Positions 56,164-63,608 of a stretch of DNA of 63,608 nucleotides are shown here, in pieces (positions within the stretch are counted from its first letter, which is position 1; every line of letters starts with the position of its first letter). The translations under genes and the position numbers were made by a program. This DNA is from an unicellular cyanobacterium SU3. Lineage in GTDB: Bacteria > Cyanobacteriota > Cyanobacteriia > Cyanobacteriales > Microcystaceae. The notes under the pieces were generated by a model that saw only the letters and a program-made list of their open reading frames with translations, was not told where the DNA came from and did no database searches. Where the stretch lies: positions 1 through 63,608 of the forward strand of contig NETF01000141.1 in NCBI GenBank assembly GCA_002172675.1, given 5' to 3'.

Positions 56164-56673
56164 ATGAAAGCCGATTTTAAAATGAGCCAATCCTCTGCCA
56201 CTAGCTTTTTCTCTAGTGCAGCCACCCTAAGACAGCCCCGCATTGCCCAATATGCCAGGGAAAAAAGCCCCTCAGAGCTTAGAAATAGTTCTGCTTGGCA
56301 TATTGCGCCTAACTTATTTCAGAGCTTTAAATATGCTTGGGCTGGTGTTTCCTACGCCTTTATTACTCAACGCAATTTTCGTATTCATACGGCCATGACA
56401 GCGACTGCCATCAGTTTTGGGCTGTTTCTCCACGTCACTGCCCTGGGAATGGCGGTCGTCGCTTTGACCTGTGCTTTGGTCATGGTCTTAGAATTACTCA
56501 ATACCGCCTTAGAATCAGTGGTAGACTTAACCGTTGGTCAGTCTTATCATGAATTAGCCAAAGTTGCTAAAGACTGCGCTGCTGGTGCCGTTATGATTTC
56601 AGCATTAGCTGCAGTGTTGGTAGCAGGGTTTATTATTGCTCCCCCCTTATTTGCTATGATGTTTCCTCTGTAA
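56164..56673 (+). CDS. dgkA: DgkA-type diacylglycerol/undecaprenol kinase
   Basis: This small integral kinase of 169 residues phosphorylates diacylglycerol or undecaprenol. It has an N-terminal extension of about 55 residues, then the core with YAWAGVSYAFITQRNFRIHT, the active-site ELLNTALESVVDLTVGQSYH and AKVAKDCAAGAVMISALAAV. Three membrane helices are present. The frame begins MKADFKMSQ; a second Met at residue 7 is an alternative start. It lies between ybeY and trpG. Confidence 0.93.
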   Translation: MKADFKMSQSSATSFFSSAATLRQPRIAQYAREKSPSELRNSSAWHIAPNLFQSFKYAWAGVSYAFITQRNFRIHTAMTATAISFGLFLHVTALGMAVVALTCALVMVLELLNTALESVVDLTVGQSYHELAKVAKDCAAGAVMISALAAVLVAGFIIAPPLFAMMFPL

Positions 56674-56719
56674 ACAGTCATAGCGATCGCATTCATCACC
56701 ATCATCGAGGAGATAAGCA

Positions 56720-57316
56720 TTGATTCTCGTTATCGATAATTACGATAGTTTTACCTATAACTTGGTGCAATATTTAGGAGAATTAGGCTTTGATTTGCCT
56801 GTCGCTTCAGATATCCAAGTCTACCGTAATGATAAAATCGATCTTTCTAAAATTCGTCATCTTAACCCTGATGGCATTGTTATTTCTCCAGGACCAGGCC
56901 GTCCAGAAGATGCAGGGGTTTCCCTAACCTTGCTTGAAGAACTGGGTTCGACCTATCCCATTTTAGGGGTTTGTTTAGGTCATCAAAGTATAGGGCAAGT
57001 GTTCGGCGGAAAAGTTATTGCTGCCCCTTTGTTGATGCACGGTAAAACATCTCCTATTTATCACAATCATCAAGGGGTATTTAAAGGATTAAATAATCCC
57101 TTTGAAGCAACTCGCTACCATAGTTTAGTAGTAGAAAGAGAAACTCTGCCCGATGTCCTCGAAATTACTGCTTGGACTGAAGATGGAACCATTATGGGAC
57201 TACAACATAAAGACTATCCCCACCTGCAAGGTGTACAATTTCATCCAGAAAGTATCTTAACCACATCAGGAAAAACCCTGTTGCATAACTTTCTTATCAT
57301 GTTAAACCCGCGATAA
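56720..57316 (+). CDS. trpG: Anthranilate/aminodeoxychorismate synthase glutamine amidotransferase
   Basis: This 198-residue class I glutamine amidotransferase feeds ammonia to anthranilate synthase (tryptophan) or aminodeoxychorismate synthase (folate). It starts at TTG after [26 protein letters not shown]. The nucleophile Cys is in [18 protein letters not shown] (about residue 79). The oxyanion part is [16 protein letters not shown] and the His/Glu pair is in [13 protein letters not shown]. It could serve both pathways (TrpG/PabA). The context with ybeY-dgkA is the cyanobacterial arrangement. Confidence 0.94.
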   Translation: MILVIDNYDSFTYNLVQYLGELGFDLPVASDIQVYRNDKIDLSKIRHLNPDGIVISPGPGRPEDAGVSLTLLEELGSTYPILGVCLGHQSIGQVFGGKVIAAPLLMHGKTSPIYHNHQGVFKGLNNPFEATRYHSLVVERETLPDVLEITAWTEDGTIMGLQHKDYPHLQGVQFHPESILTTSGKTLLHNFLIMLNPR

Positions 57317-57337
57317 ATTTTATTTTTAAGATTAATA

Positions 57338-58126
57338 ATGAAACGGCGACAATTTATCCGTTACGCTGGTGCTAGTGCTACAGCAACCGTAGGGATCTCC
57401 ATAAGCTCTCGTTTTCAAGCAGTTTCAGCCCAACCGAAAGATTCCCTATTGATTCAATATCTAGGTCATACCGCTTTCTTATTTACTGGAGGGGGTATGA
57501 GAATTTTAGCAAACCCATTCCGTGCGATTGGCTGTACGGCCGGCTATCGCTTACCTAAAGTCGAAGCTGACTTAGTCATTATTAGTAGTCAAATGTGGGA
57601 CGAAGGGGCAGCCGAAAACTTACCAGGAAACCCCAAAGTATTATATGAACCTGGAGTCTATGAAATTAATGGCTTTCGACTTCAAGGGGTTGGTATTGAC
57701 CACGATCGCCAAGGGGGTCAACGTTTCGGAACCAATGTCGCTTGGCGTTGGACTCAAGGGGGGATCCGTGTCGTCCATTTAGGAGGCGCAGCAGCTCCTA
57801 TTGATATCGAACAAAAAATTTTATTAGGTAGTCCTGATGTCGCTTGTATCCCTGTTGGAGGAGGACCCAAAGCCTATAATTCTGTTGAAGGGAAACAAGC
57901 CATGGAAACGTTACGTCCTAAAGTAATGATACCTACCCATTATCGGACTTCGGCTGCCGATGAGGAAACTTGTGACATTGAGCCATTAGGTGACTTTTTG
58001 GACTTAGTTAAAGAGATGAATGTCAAGCAAGTTAATAATGACAAACTTCGCTTGAGATTTGAAGATTTACCCAAAGAAGGAACTTTAATTCGTGTCTTAA
58101 ATTATAAACCAGCTTTACAAGCCTAA
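57338..58126 (+). CDS. Tat-exported metallo-beta-lactamase-fold protein without the HxHxDH motif
   Basis: This 262-residue protein has a twin-arginine signal (KRRQFIRYAGASATATVGIS). The mature part matches UlaG-like MBL proteins: IQYLGHTAFLFTGGGMRILA NPF. Where the metal motif THxHxDH belongs it has LVIISSQMWDEG (residues 79-90). The later HLGD-like site is HLGGAAAP, while PTHYRT near the end is kept. So the fold is present but the usual di-metal site is mostly lost. It lies 21 bases after trpG on the same strand. Its role is unknown; it may bind a lipid or a cofactor rather than hydrolyse. Confidence 0.82.
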   Translation: MKRRQFIRYAGASATATVGISISSRFQAVSAQPKDSLLIQYLGHTAFLFTGGGMRILANPFRAIGCTAGYRLPKVEADLVIISSQMWDEGAAENLPGNPKVLYEPGVYEINGFRLQGVGIDHDRQGGQRFGTNVAWRWTQGGIRVVHLGGAAAPIDIEQKILLGSPDVACIPVGGGPKAYNSVEGKQAMETLRPKVMIPTHYRTSAADEETCDIEPLGDFLDLVKEMNVKQVNNDKLRLRFEDLPKEGTLIRVLNYKPALQA

Positions 58127-58340
58127 ACCAGTCTGAAAAGTTATAAATTCTTAAAGGGTTGATAATGTATTATTTGTTACAAATAATTTGATATTATCAA
58201 CCCTATCTATTGCAAAATTTCAATGTTAAGTTATACTAACAATGATTGCCTAACCAATCAATCCCTGTCTATATTCATCGGGTTCACTCTATAAAGAGGC
58301 ATATTACCAAAGAAGTAATTCCTTTCGTTTATCTTGATTT

Positions 58341-60014
58341 ATGTTTAGATCTGTGAAAAATAAATCCTCACTCACTCGTTTTTTTAATCGTCAAATTTTT
58401 ACAACCACCTTACTCTTTATCACAGCAGTTCAAGGGACATTACCCGTAAAAGCACAACCCCAAATCCTCCCATTCTTACCCGAACTAAAGGATAGTAATA
58501 GTTGGCTTCCCCAAAATTCACAAGAAGCCAATGTAACCACTTGTATTCGTTTAGATGGCCGTTGTCTATTCAATATCACCTACCCAAAATCAAAAATTGC
58601 TGAGCGAGTCGAGACGATTGATAATCGGTTAGATAGAATTACTAATCTTTATTTTTCTCAAGAAAACCCTGAATTAGAGATTACCCAAAGAGGTCAAGAA
58701 AATCCGAAGATTTATGTAACTGTTGGTGATGAAACCATACAACTTATAACCGTTGGAAATCTTGATCTTCAAAACGAAGGGATTGATGCTGAAACAAAAG
58801 CTAATAATATAATCGAACAATTAAGAGAAGGTTTAATACAGGCAAAAAATGAGCGCACATTAGAATCTTTGATTTCTAGAGGATTAATTGCCATTGGTAT
58901 TTTAGGCGGTGCTTTTATCATTAATAAACTCATTAATCGCAAAATTAACCGCTTAAAGACATCTCAACAAAGTATTGGAGAAGAAAGAAGCGATCAACCC
59001 ATGTCCATGTTGCTTACTAATCGTCAACATTGGAACATTAAAGAAGTTCAATATCGCTTATTACAATTAGCTCAAGCTGGTATTTGGGTGGGTTCGAGTC
59101 TGATTATTGTCGGACTTTTTCCTTACACAAGAATTGCTCAAATGTGGTTAATCTCATTGCTGAGAATTCCTGCTAGGTTGGGAGTTGTTGGTGTTGGTAC
59201 GTATCTAGCAATTCGCTTAAGTTATGCTTTGATTGCTAAATTAACATCTATTTTGATGATTCGTAACCTCTTAGATTTTCATGAAAATCAACGTCTGCAA
59301 CTACGCATTAATACAGTAACCGTAGTATTCCGTAGTGTCGTAACGATTATTTTGACAGGATCAGGTTTTCTGATTGGTTTATCATTAATTGGTGTTAATA
59401 CTGCGCCTCTATTAGCAGGTTTAGGTATTTTAGGGGTTGGGGTTTCTTTAGCTTCTCAAAACCTCATTCGAGACGCAATTAACGGCTTTTTCATCATTCT
59501 CGAAGATCAATATGCTGTGGGTGATGTCATTCAAGTTCAGGACTTTGGTGGGTTTGTAGAAAATATCAATTTAAGAATCACTCAACTCCGAGATCCAGAA
59601 GGAAGATTAATTACTATTCCAAATAGTGAAGTAAAAATTGTAGCTAATCATTCCAGTAATTGGTCAAGGGCTGATTTATTAATTCCTGTTTCCTATGATG
59701 CTGACATTGATAAAGCCTTACACATTGTTAAAGATGTAGCTGAAATCATGGCAAAGGATAGACAATGGCGGAATTTTATTGTCGATAAACCTGAAATTTT
59801 GGGGGTTGATAATTTTGAACAACGAGGCTTAATTATTCGAGTTTGGATCAAAACCAAACCTCTCAAACAATGGGATGTGTCTAGGGAGTTTCGCCGTCGT
59901 CTCAAAGTGGAATTTGATAAACAAGGTTTACCCTTACCTGTTCCTCAACAGAAAGTTTGGTTTACAAATGATAACATGAACAATAAAGATCAAAATGATC
60001 ACATTGTTGTTTAA
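58341..60014 (+). CDS. MscS-family mechanosensitive channel
   Basis: This protein has 557 residues. A signal-like helix (about residues 18-38) is followed by a soluble periplasmic part (about 40-175, with CIRLDGRCLFNITYPK). Four membrane segments come next, and then the MscS pore and beta domain: APLLAGLGILGVGVSLASQN, LIRDAINGFFIILEDQYAVG, DVIQVQDFGGFVENINLRIT and TIPNSEVKIVANHSSNW. It would release solutes on osmotic downshock. Compared with E. coli MscS (286 residues) it is a longer, periplasmic-domain type. The neighbour gloA follows 15 bases later. Confidence 0.93.
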   Translation: MFRSVKNKSSLTRFFNRQIFTTTLLFITAVQGTLPVKAQPQILPFLPELKDSNSWLPQNSQEANVTTCIRLDGRCLFNITYPKSKIAERVETIDNRLDRITNLYFSQENPELEITQRGQENPKIYVTVGDETIQLITVGNLDLQNEGIDAETKANNIIEQLREGLIQAKNERTLESLISRGLIAIGILGGAFIINKLINRKINRLKTSQQSIGEERSDQPMSMLLTNRQHWNIKEVQYRLLQLAQAGIWVGSSLIIVGLFPYTRIAQMWLISLLRIPARLGVVGVGTYLAIRLSYALIAKLTSILMIRNLLDFHENQRLQLRINTVTVVFRSVVTIILTGSGFLIGLSLIGVNTAPLLAGLGILGVGVSLASQNLIRDAINGFFIILEDQYAVGDVIQVQDFGGFVENINLRITQLRDPEGRLITIPNSEVKIVANHSSNWSRADLLIPVSYDADIDKALHIVKDVAEIMAKDRQWRNFIVDKPEILGVDNFEQRGLIIRVWIKTKPLKQWDVSREFRRRLKVEFDKQGLPLPVPQQKVWFTNDNMNNKDQNDHIVV

Positions 60015-60029
60015 CTGAATTAAGAAATT

Positions 60030-60461
60030 ATGCGTATTTTACACACCATGCTTCGGGTTAAAAATCTCGAAGAATCCTTAAAATTCTATTGTGATGTTTT
60101 AGGAATGAAACTAATTCGTCAAAAAGATTATCCAGGTGGCGAATTTACCCTTGCTTTTGTGGGTTATGGCGACGAGTCCGACACCGCAGTTATTGAATTA
60201 ACTTATAATTGGGGAGTTGATTCTTATGATCTAGGGAATGCTTATGGACACATTGCCCTAGGGGTGGACGATATTTACGAAACCTGTGAAAAAATTAAAC
60301 AACAAGGTGGACATGTTACGAGAGAACCCGGCCCGATGAAACACGGTACAACGGTTATTGCATTTGTTGAAGATCCCAACGGTTACAAAATTGAATTAAT
60401 TCAACTTGGAACCCAAGGATCAGCGAAACAAGAAAAAGAAACCGCTGGTGCAACCTCTTAA
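60030..60461 (+). CDS. gloA: Glyoxalase I (lactoylglutathione lyase)
   Basis: GloA converts the hemithioacetal of methylglyoxal and glutathione to S-lactoylglutathione. The protein has 143 residues: [20 protein letters not shown] with the first metal His, [20 protein letters not shown] with a metal Glu, [20 protein letters not shown] with the second His, and [12 protein letters not shown] with the last Glu. The motifs GMKLIR and [18 protein letters not shown] are typical. It lies close behind the MscS gene and is followed by a possible terminator hairpin. Confidence 0.96.
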   Translation: MRILHTMLRVKNLEESLKFYCDVLGMKLIRQKDYPGGEFTLAFVGYGDESDTAVIELTYNWGVDSYDLGNAYGHIALGVDDIYETCEKIKQQGGHVTREPGPMKHGTTVIAFVEDPNGYKIELIQLGTQGSAKQEKETAGATS

Positions 60462-60475
60462 TAGAATTAAAATGT

Positions 60476-60496
60476 GGGAGTGTTTTATGCACTCTC
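60476..60496 (+). terminator. Hairpin after gloA
   Basis: GGGAGTG (60476-60482) pairs with CACTCTC (60490-60496), with one wobble, around TTTTATG. It lies 14 bases past the stop, between convergent genes. A U-run is lacking, so the call is tentative. Confidence 0.35.
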
Positions 60497-60514
60497 ATAA
60501 TCTTGGGTTAAATA

Positions 60515-61162
60515 TTAATACTTTTTCTGTTCTGTTGCCCATTGTCTAACTTGTTTGAGAACTGCTGTTTCTCCAATAATTAAACGTTGTTCTAACCATT
60601 GAGGAATAAGAGAAGTTTCTAACCAAGGAAAAGCTATACTTTGACTCATTTCTTGATAACATTTAGTTTCCTTATTCAGTCCATAAAACCGTAAAACTTG
60701 TCCATCATATCGCCATATTTCTGCTACACCCAAAGCAGCATAAATGGGTAACTTATCAAGAGAACCACTGGTAATATCAATTTCAATTGCTAAGTCTGGA
60801 GGGACATCTTCCGTATTCAAATCAATGTGTTGCTTATTCCTGACTGATGGTTCATTTTTCAGGTAAAAACACGCATCAGGTTCGATTCCTTTCTTAATAT
60901 CATCTCTTTTTAGAGTCAGAGAACCAACACTTTTAATTGTTAAATCCCATTCTTCAGCCATTACGAAGATAAGACGGGAAATAAACCAGTTATTATTCTC
61001 ATCCTCCATCAAAGGACTCATAATTTGTAAATATTCCCCATCATAAGTCAAACGTTTGCCAGAATTTTCACTTAATTCCTCACTCATACGCCCAAAGGTT
61101 TCCCAACTAATGGGATACAAAATCATGTAGTTTTCTGCTTGTGGTTTAGTGAGGGTTTTCAT
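60515..61162 (-). CDS. Uma2-family (DUF820) putative endonuclease
   Basis: This 215-residue protein is of the PD-(D/E)XK-like Uma2/DUF820 family, very common in cyanobacteria. It has WETFGRMSEELSENSGKRLT, YDGEYLQIMSPLMEDENNNW, GIEPDACFYLKN with the active-site Asp, and PPDLAIEIDITSGSLDKLPI with the ExD motif, then YAALGVAEIWRYDGQ. The nuclease role is predicted from the fold. It has no obvious partner here. Confidence 0.9.
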   Translation of the reverse strand: MKTLTKPQAENYMILYPISWETFGRMSEELSENSGKRLTYDGEYLQIMSPLMEDENNNWFISRLIFVMAEEWDLTIKSVGSLTLKRDDIKKGIEPDACFYLKNEPSVRNKQHIDLNTEDVPPDLAIEIDITSGSLDKLPIYAALGVAEIWRYDGQVLRFYGLNKETKCYQEMSQSIAFPWLETSLIPQWLEQRLIIGETAVLKQVRQWATEQKKY

Positions 61163-61230
61163 GATGTATGACTACTTATAATAAGGAGTAGGATCAACTC
61201 ATTGTAATTGACCCTACATTGAAAATTCCC

Positions 61231-62307
61231 CTAATTTTCCTCAGTTTCTAGTCCAAAAACACGATTAAACGCTTTTTCTACTTTGTAACCAGAGTCAATA
61301 GTTTCTAAGGGATCTTTTCTCAGTCGGTGACGCAAACATAACACCATTGTCCGTCGAATATCATCCACTGTCACCTCTGTACGTCCTTCAAATGCGGCTA
61401 ACGCTTTCGATGCACGGTTGGTAACAATATCTCCTCGTAGTCCATCTACATCTAATTCTGAACAGACTTCTGAGATTTTGACCCGTAAATCATAATCGAT
61501 ATTAACTGAAGAGAGGAGATTTTGCGCCTTTACTAAGCTATTTTGTAACTCTTCTTGTTGAGATTGATAAGTTTCACAGAATTTTTGAGGATCGCGATCA
61601 AATTCTGACCGTTGTTCTACAATTTGTACTCGTAAATTGGGTTCTTTAACTGTATGGATCTCTGCGTGCATTCCAAAACGATCCAATAATTGAGGACGTA
61701 ATTCCCCTTCTTCGGGGTTTCCTGATCCCACTAAAACAAATCTAGCAGGGTGACGAATAGAAATACCTTCTCTTTCTACTGTATTCCAACCACTGGCAGC
61801 AGAGTCTAATAATACGTCTACTAAGTGATCGTCAAGAAGGTTAACTTCGTCTACATATAAAATGCCTCGGTTTGCTTTCGCTAATAACCCAGGTTCAAAG
61901 GCTTTGACCCCTTCTGATAACGCTTTTTCAATATCAATAGTGCCACAAACTCTATCCTCCGTTGCACCCAAGGGTAAATCGACCATTATTACTTTTTTGT
62001 GAGCAACAGGTAACGATCCTTGTTCATCCAATGCTTGACGTACATTATCACTCATCAAATCAGGATCAGACGGATGAGAGTTAAAGGGATCATTTTCTAC
62101 GACTTCAATTTCAGGCAGTAAGTCAGCTAATGCACGGATCGTGGTCGATTTTCCTGTACCGCGATCGCCCATAATCATCACACCGCCAATTTTCGGGTCA
62201 ATGACATTGAGGAGTAAGGCTAGTTTCATTTCTTCTTGACCAACAATGGCCGTAAAAGGAAATACAACGCGATGGGTTTTTGGAGGTGCTTGTAAGGTTG
62301 CAGTCAT
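61231..62307 (-). CDS. chlI: Magnesium chelatase ATPase subunit ChlI
   Basis: ChlI is the AAA+ motor that, with ChlD and ChlH, inserts Mg2+ into protoporphyrin IX, the first committed step of chlorophyll synthesis. The protein has 358 residues. Walker A is [17 protein letters not shown] (GDRGTGKST at 47-55), Walker [21 protein letters not shown], and sensor regions are [20 protein letters not shown] and RFGMHAEI. The cysteine in [14 protein letters not shown] is the redox-sensitive one of the family. The C-terminal lid has [20 protein letters not shown]. It is complete, and stands apart from chlD and chlH. Confidence 0.97.
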   Translation of the reverse strand: MTATLQAPPKTHRVVFPFTAIVGQEEMKLALLLNVIDPKIGGVMIMGDRGTGKSTTIRALADLLPEIEVVENDPFNSHPSDPDLMSDNVRQALDEQGSLPVAHKKVIMVDLPLGATEDRVCGTIDIEKALSEGVKAFEPGLLAKANRGILYVDEVNLLDDHLVDVLLDSAASGWNTVEREGISIRHPARFVLVGSGNPEEGELRPQLLDRFGMHAEIHTVKEPNLRVQIVEQRSEFDRDPQKFCETYQSQQEELQNSLVKAQNLLSSVNIDYDLRVKISEVCSELDVDGLRGDIVTNRASKALAAFEGRTEVTVDDIRRTMVLCLRHRLRKDPLETIDSGYKVEKAFNRVFGLETEEN

Positions 62308-62820
62308 TTATGTTATTCGGTTTGTTCTCAGTCTAATTTTGCTATGCGATCGCTTACTTGGTCAATCTCTCCTATTGTGCCATAGGATACCAGCTTTATT
62401 TTTTGAATAGTTGAGCAATCACATCTTTTAAAACCCTGATAACATTAATATTTTTCTTACATTTTTACTTAATTGCTATTTTTTTCTCTATTCACTGGGT
62501 TTGTTTCTTTTAGAGGAACTAATTTTTTTAGCTTATTCGTCTCATCATACCCTCTTCAACTCCTATCGGAAACCAGGATAACTTATAGATTAGCAGTAGA
62601 TTTGAGGCGCTTTCCCAAAACATTGATTATTTGACCAGGTCATCAAATCTCTCTTTTGACATAGTTTGACATAGTTTGACATAGTTTTATTGGTAGAAAT
62701 GATTTCTTTTGTATACTTTTTCGGTATCAGCAATTTATTCACTTCAGTAGAAGTAAGACTAAAAAAAAATTATTATCTTGAGATTATAGAAAGGTTAACA
62801 AACTACAAAGAGAATTAATC
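62308..62820. other. Divergent spacer with three TTTGACATAG copies
   Basis: These 513 bases separate chlI from a small secreted-protein gene. At 62655-62684 the 10-mer TTTGACATAG occurs three times in perfect tandem, each containing TTGACA, the consensus -35. A GCGATCGC site (62347-62354) lies near the chlI side. No coding frame was seen. Confidence 0.65.
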
Positions 62821-63195
62821 ATGAAATCACTGATGAAGAAATCCGCATCTTGGCTATCTTTAATCGTAGTTGCAACGCTGACAGTCTTTCCTTTAAGTGT
62901 CAGCGCACAAAATAAACAATCTGACTGGCAAGAAGATTGTTTGATAGACGCTGAAGATTATGTCGAGCCTAATATGCTAGCCATGATGGCTTATCGTGGA
63001 GCTTTCGCAGAAGAAGGCATTCCTGGTTATGTAAAATTTAAAACAGAATTTAGATCAGGTGGTGTTACTGGCGAACAAATTGTTAATGCCGCTATTGAAA
63101 ACTGTATGTTAAGCAGACGATATACCCTAGAAAGAAATAGTGCTTATGTAGAAGACGTTGAAAATCAAGTTCAATACTTGCTCCGCGCTCAATAA
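62821..63195 (+). CDS. Small secreted protein of unknown function
   Basis: This 124-residue protein starts MKSLMKKSASWLSLIVVATL with a signal peptide (about residues 1-29, cleavage after VSA). The mature part of about 95 residues is acidic and helical, with two cysteines that could pair (DCLIDAED, ENCMLSRR). It also has MLAMMAYRGAFAEEGIPGY and GGVTGEQIVNAAIE. I do not recognise a family. GAGAATTAATC precedes the ATG. Upstream lies the triple TTTGACATAG repeat. Confidence 0.7.
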   Translation: MKSLMKKSASWLSLIVVATLTVFPLSVSAQNKQSDWQEDCLIDAEDYVEPNMLAMMAYRGAFAEEGIPGYVKFKTEFRSGGVTGEQIVNAAIENCMLSRRYTLERNSAYVEDVENQVQYLLRAQ

Positions 63196-63308
63196 TTTTA
63201 TTTTTCTCAGGATCTCCAAGAGAATTAGATTGGTAGCTAATTATCGCCAACGAAGTAAAACTTACTCACCTGAGTTAATTTAGTGCAGTCTTAGAAGAAG
63301 TGGAGACA

Positions 63309-63571
63309 ATGCAAGGAATTTTAGTTTTTACTCTTCAAAAGTTAAAGTCTTAACAACCCTCGTCTGGACTGCCCTCTACCTTCTGCCTCAGACTAAAGCT
63401 TTTGATACTCAATGTGAAAAGTCAGGAACTTCCATCAGGTTAGATAATGTATCAATGGTTCGAAGTAGATGTGAACCCTTAACTATATTGGGGGTAAGAA
63501 CTGCCATCACTTTCGCAGCCACCTTCAAACGAAAACTTGCCAAGGCGAAGAACCAGAATAAAAAATCCTAA
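63309..63571 (+). pseudogene. Small secreted protein gene with a one-base deletion
   Basis: ATG at 63309, after GGAG, opens MQGILVFTLQKLKS and stops. Another frame, open from before this point, reads VKVLTTLVWTALYLLPQTKA, FDTQCEKSGTSIRLDNVSMV, RSRCEPLTILGVRTAITFAA and TFKRKLAKAKNQNKKS to TAA at 63571, but it has no start codon of its own ahead of VLTT. Restoring one A in TTAAAGTC (63342-63349) joins them into an 87-residue protein with a signal peptide. This is inferred repair. Either the gene has decayed or the sequence has an error. Confidence 0.55.
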
Positions 63572-63608
63572 ATTATAGGGTGGGTTAGATGGTGGTAACT
63601 GGAGATTA

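Overview
The window comes from a unicellular, probably nitrogen-fixing cyanobacterium of the Crocosphaera/Cyanothece group. Evidence for a cyanobacterium: an allophycocyanin operon (apcA-apcB-apcC), the magnesium-chelatase ATPase chlI, a dnaK3-dnaJ pair, a pheophorbide-oxygenase-like Rieske gene, the order DUF3285-ybeY-dgkA-trpG/pabA, and HIP1 palindromes (GCGATCGC, e.g. 16002-16009). The DNA is AT-rich with long spacers. hypA, hypB and hypD point to a NiFe hydrogenase. The genus is an inference; no rRNA or tRNA was seen.

Layout. 1-7.7 kb: the tail of an IS4-like transposase at the left edge, a possibly truncated secreted protein, an SH3 protein, a broken Rieske oxygenase gene, an ECF sigma factor with its anti-sigma factor, hisA, and two toxin-antitoxin (TA) pairs (DUF433/DUF5615 and BrnTA). 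7.8-10.7 kb: the proton-translocating transhydrogenase operon pntA1-pntA2-pntB. 11-14.4 kb: a glycoside-hydrolase-like gene broken by one TGA, then a Mop molybdate-binding protein and modA. 14.7-21.1 kb: EamA exporter, phosphoribosyltransferase, methyltransferase, dnaK3-dnaJ and a RelE-type TA pair. 21.1-31.5 kb: htpG, an EcsC/DUF697-like membrane protein, a frameshifted gene, pyrG, a kinase-HEAT operon and a short SepF-like protein. 32.4-38.7 kb: tig, a degenerate PilB/GspE-like protein, apcABC and hypD. 39-47.6 kb: phoH, two M16 peptidase subunits, a 183-nt structured RNA that may be 6S RNA, hypAB, a channel-like protein, HigBA and an NHL-repeat protein. 47.9-63.6 kb: gamma-glutamyltransferase, pepP, a MASE1-PAS-GGDEF diguanylate cyclase, pmbA/tldE, the ybeY-dgkA-trpG block, a Tat-exported metallo-beta-lactamase-fold protein without its metal motif, mscS, gloA, a Uma2 protein, chlI and two small secreted proteins, one of them frameshifted.

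Themes. Most of the window is housekeeping: protein folding (dnaK3/dnaJ, htpG, tig), light harvesting and pigment synthesis, redox balance, and hydrogenase maturation. Scattered in it are four two-gene TA modules and at least four genes broken by one or a few bases, several at short homopolymers. These breaks mean either a decaying genome or sequencing errors. The most unusual intact items are the degenerate secretion ATPase next to the phycobilisome core genes, the MBL-fold protein lacking metal ligands, the kinase lacking its ATP-binding lysine with a HEAT partner, the small pore protein with a non-canonical filter, and the 6S-like RNA.
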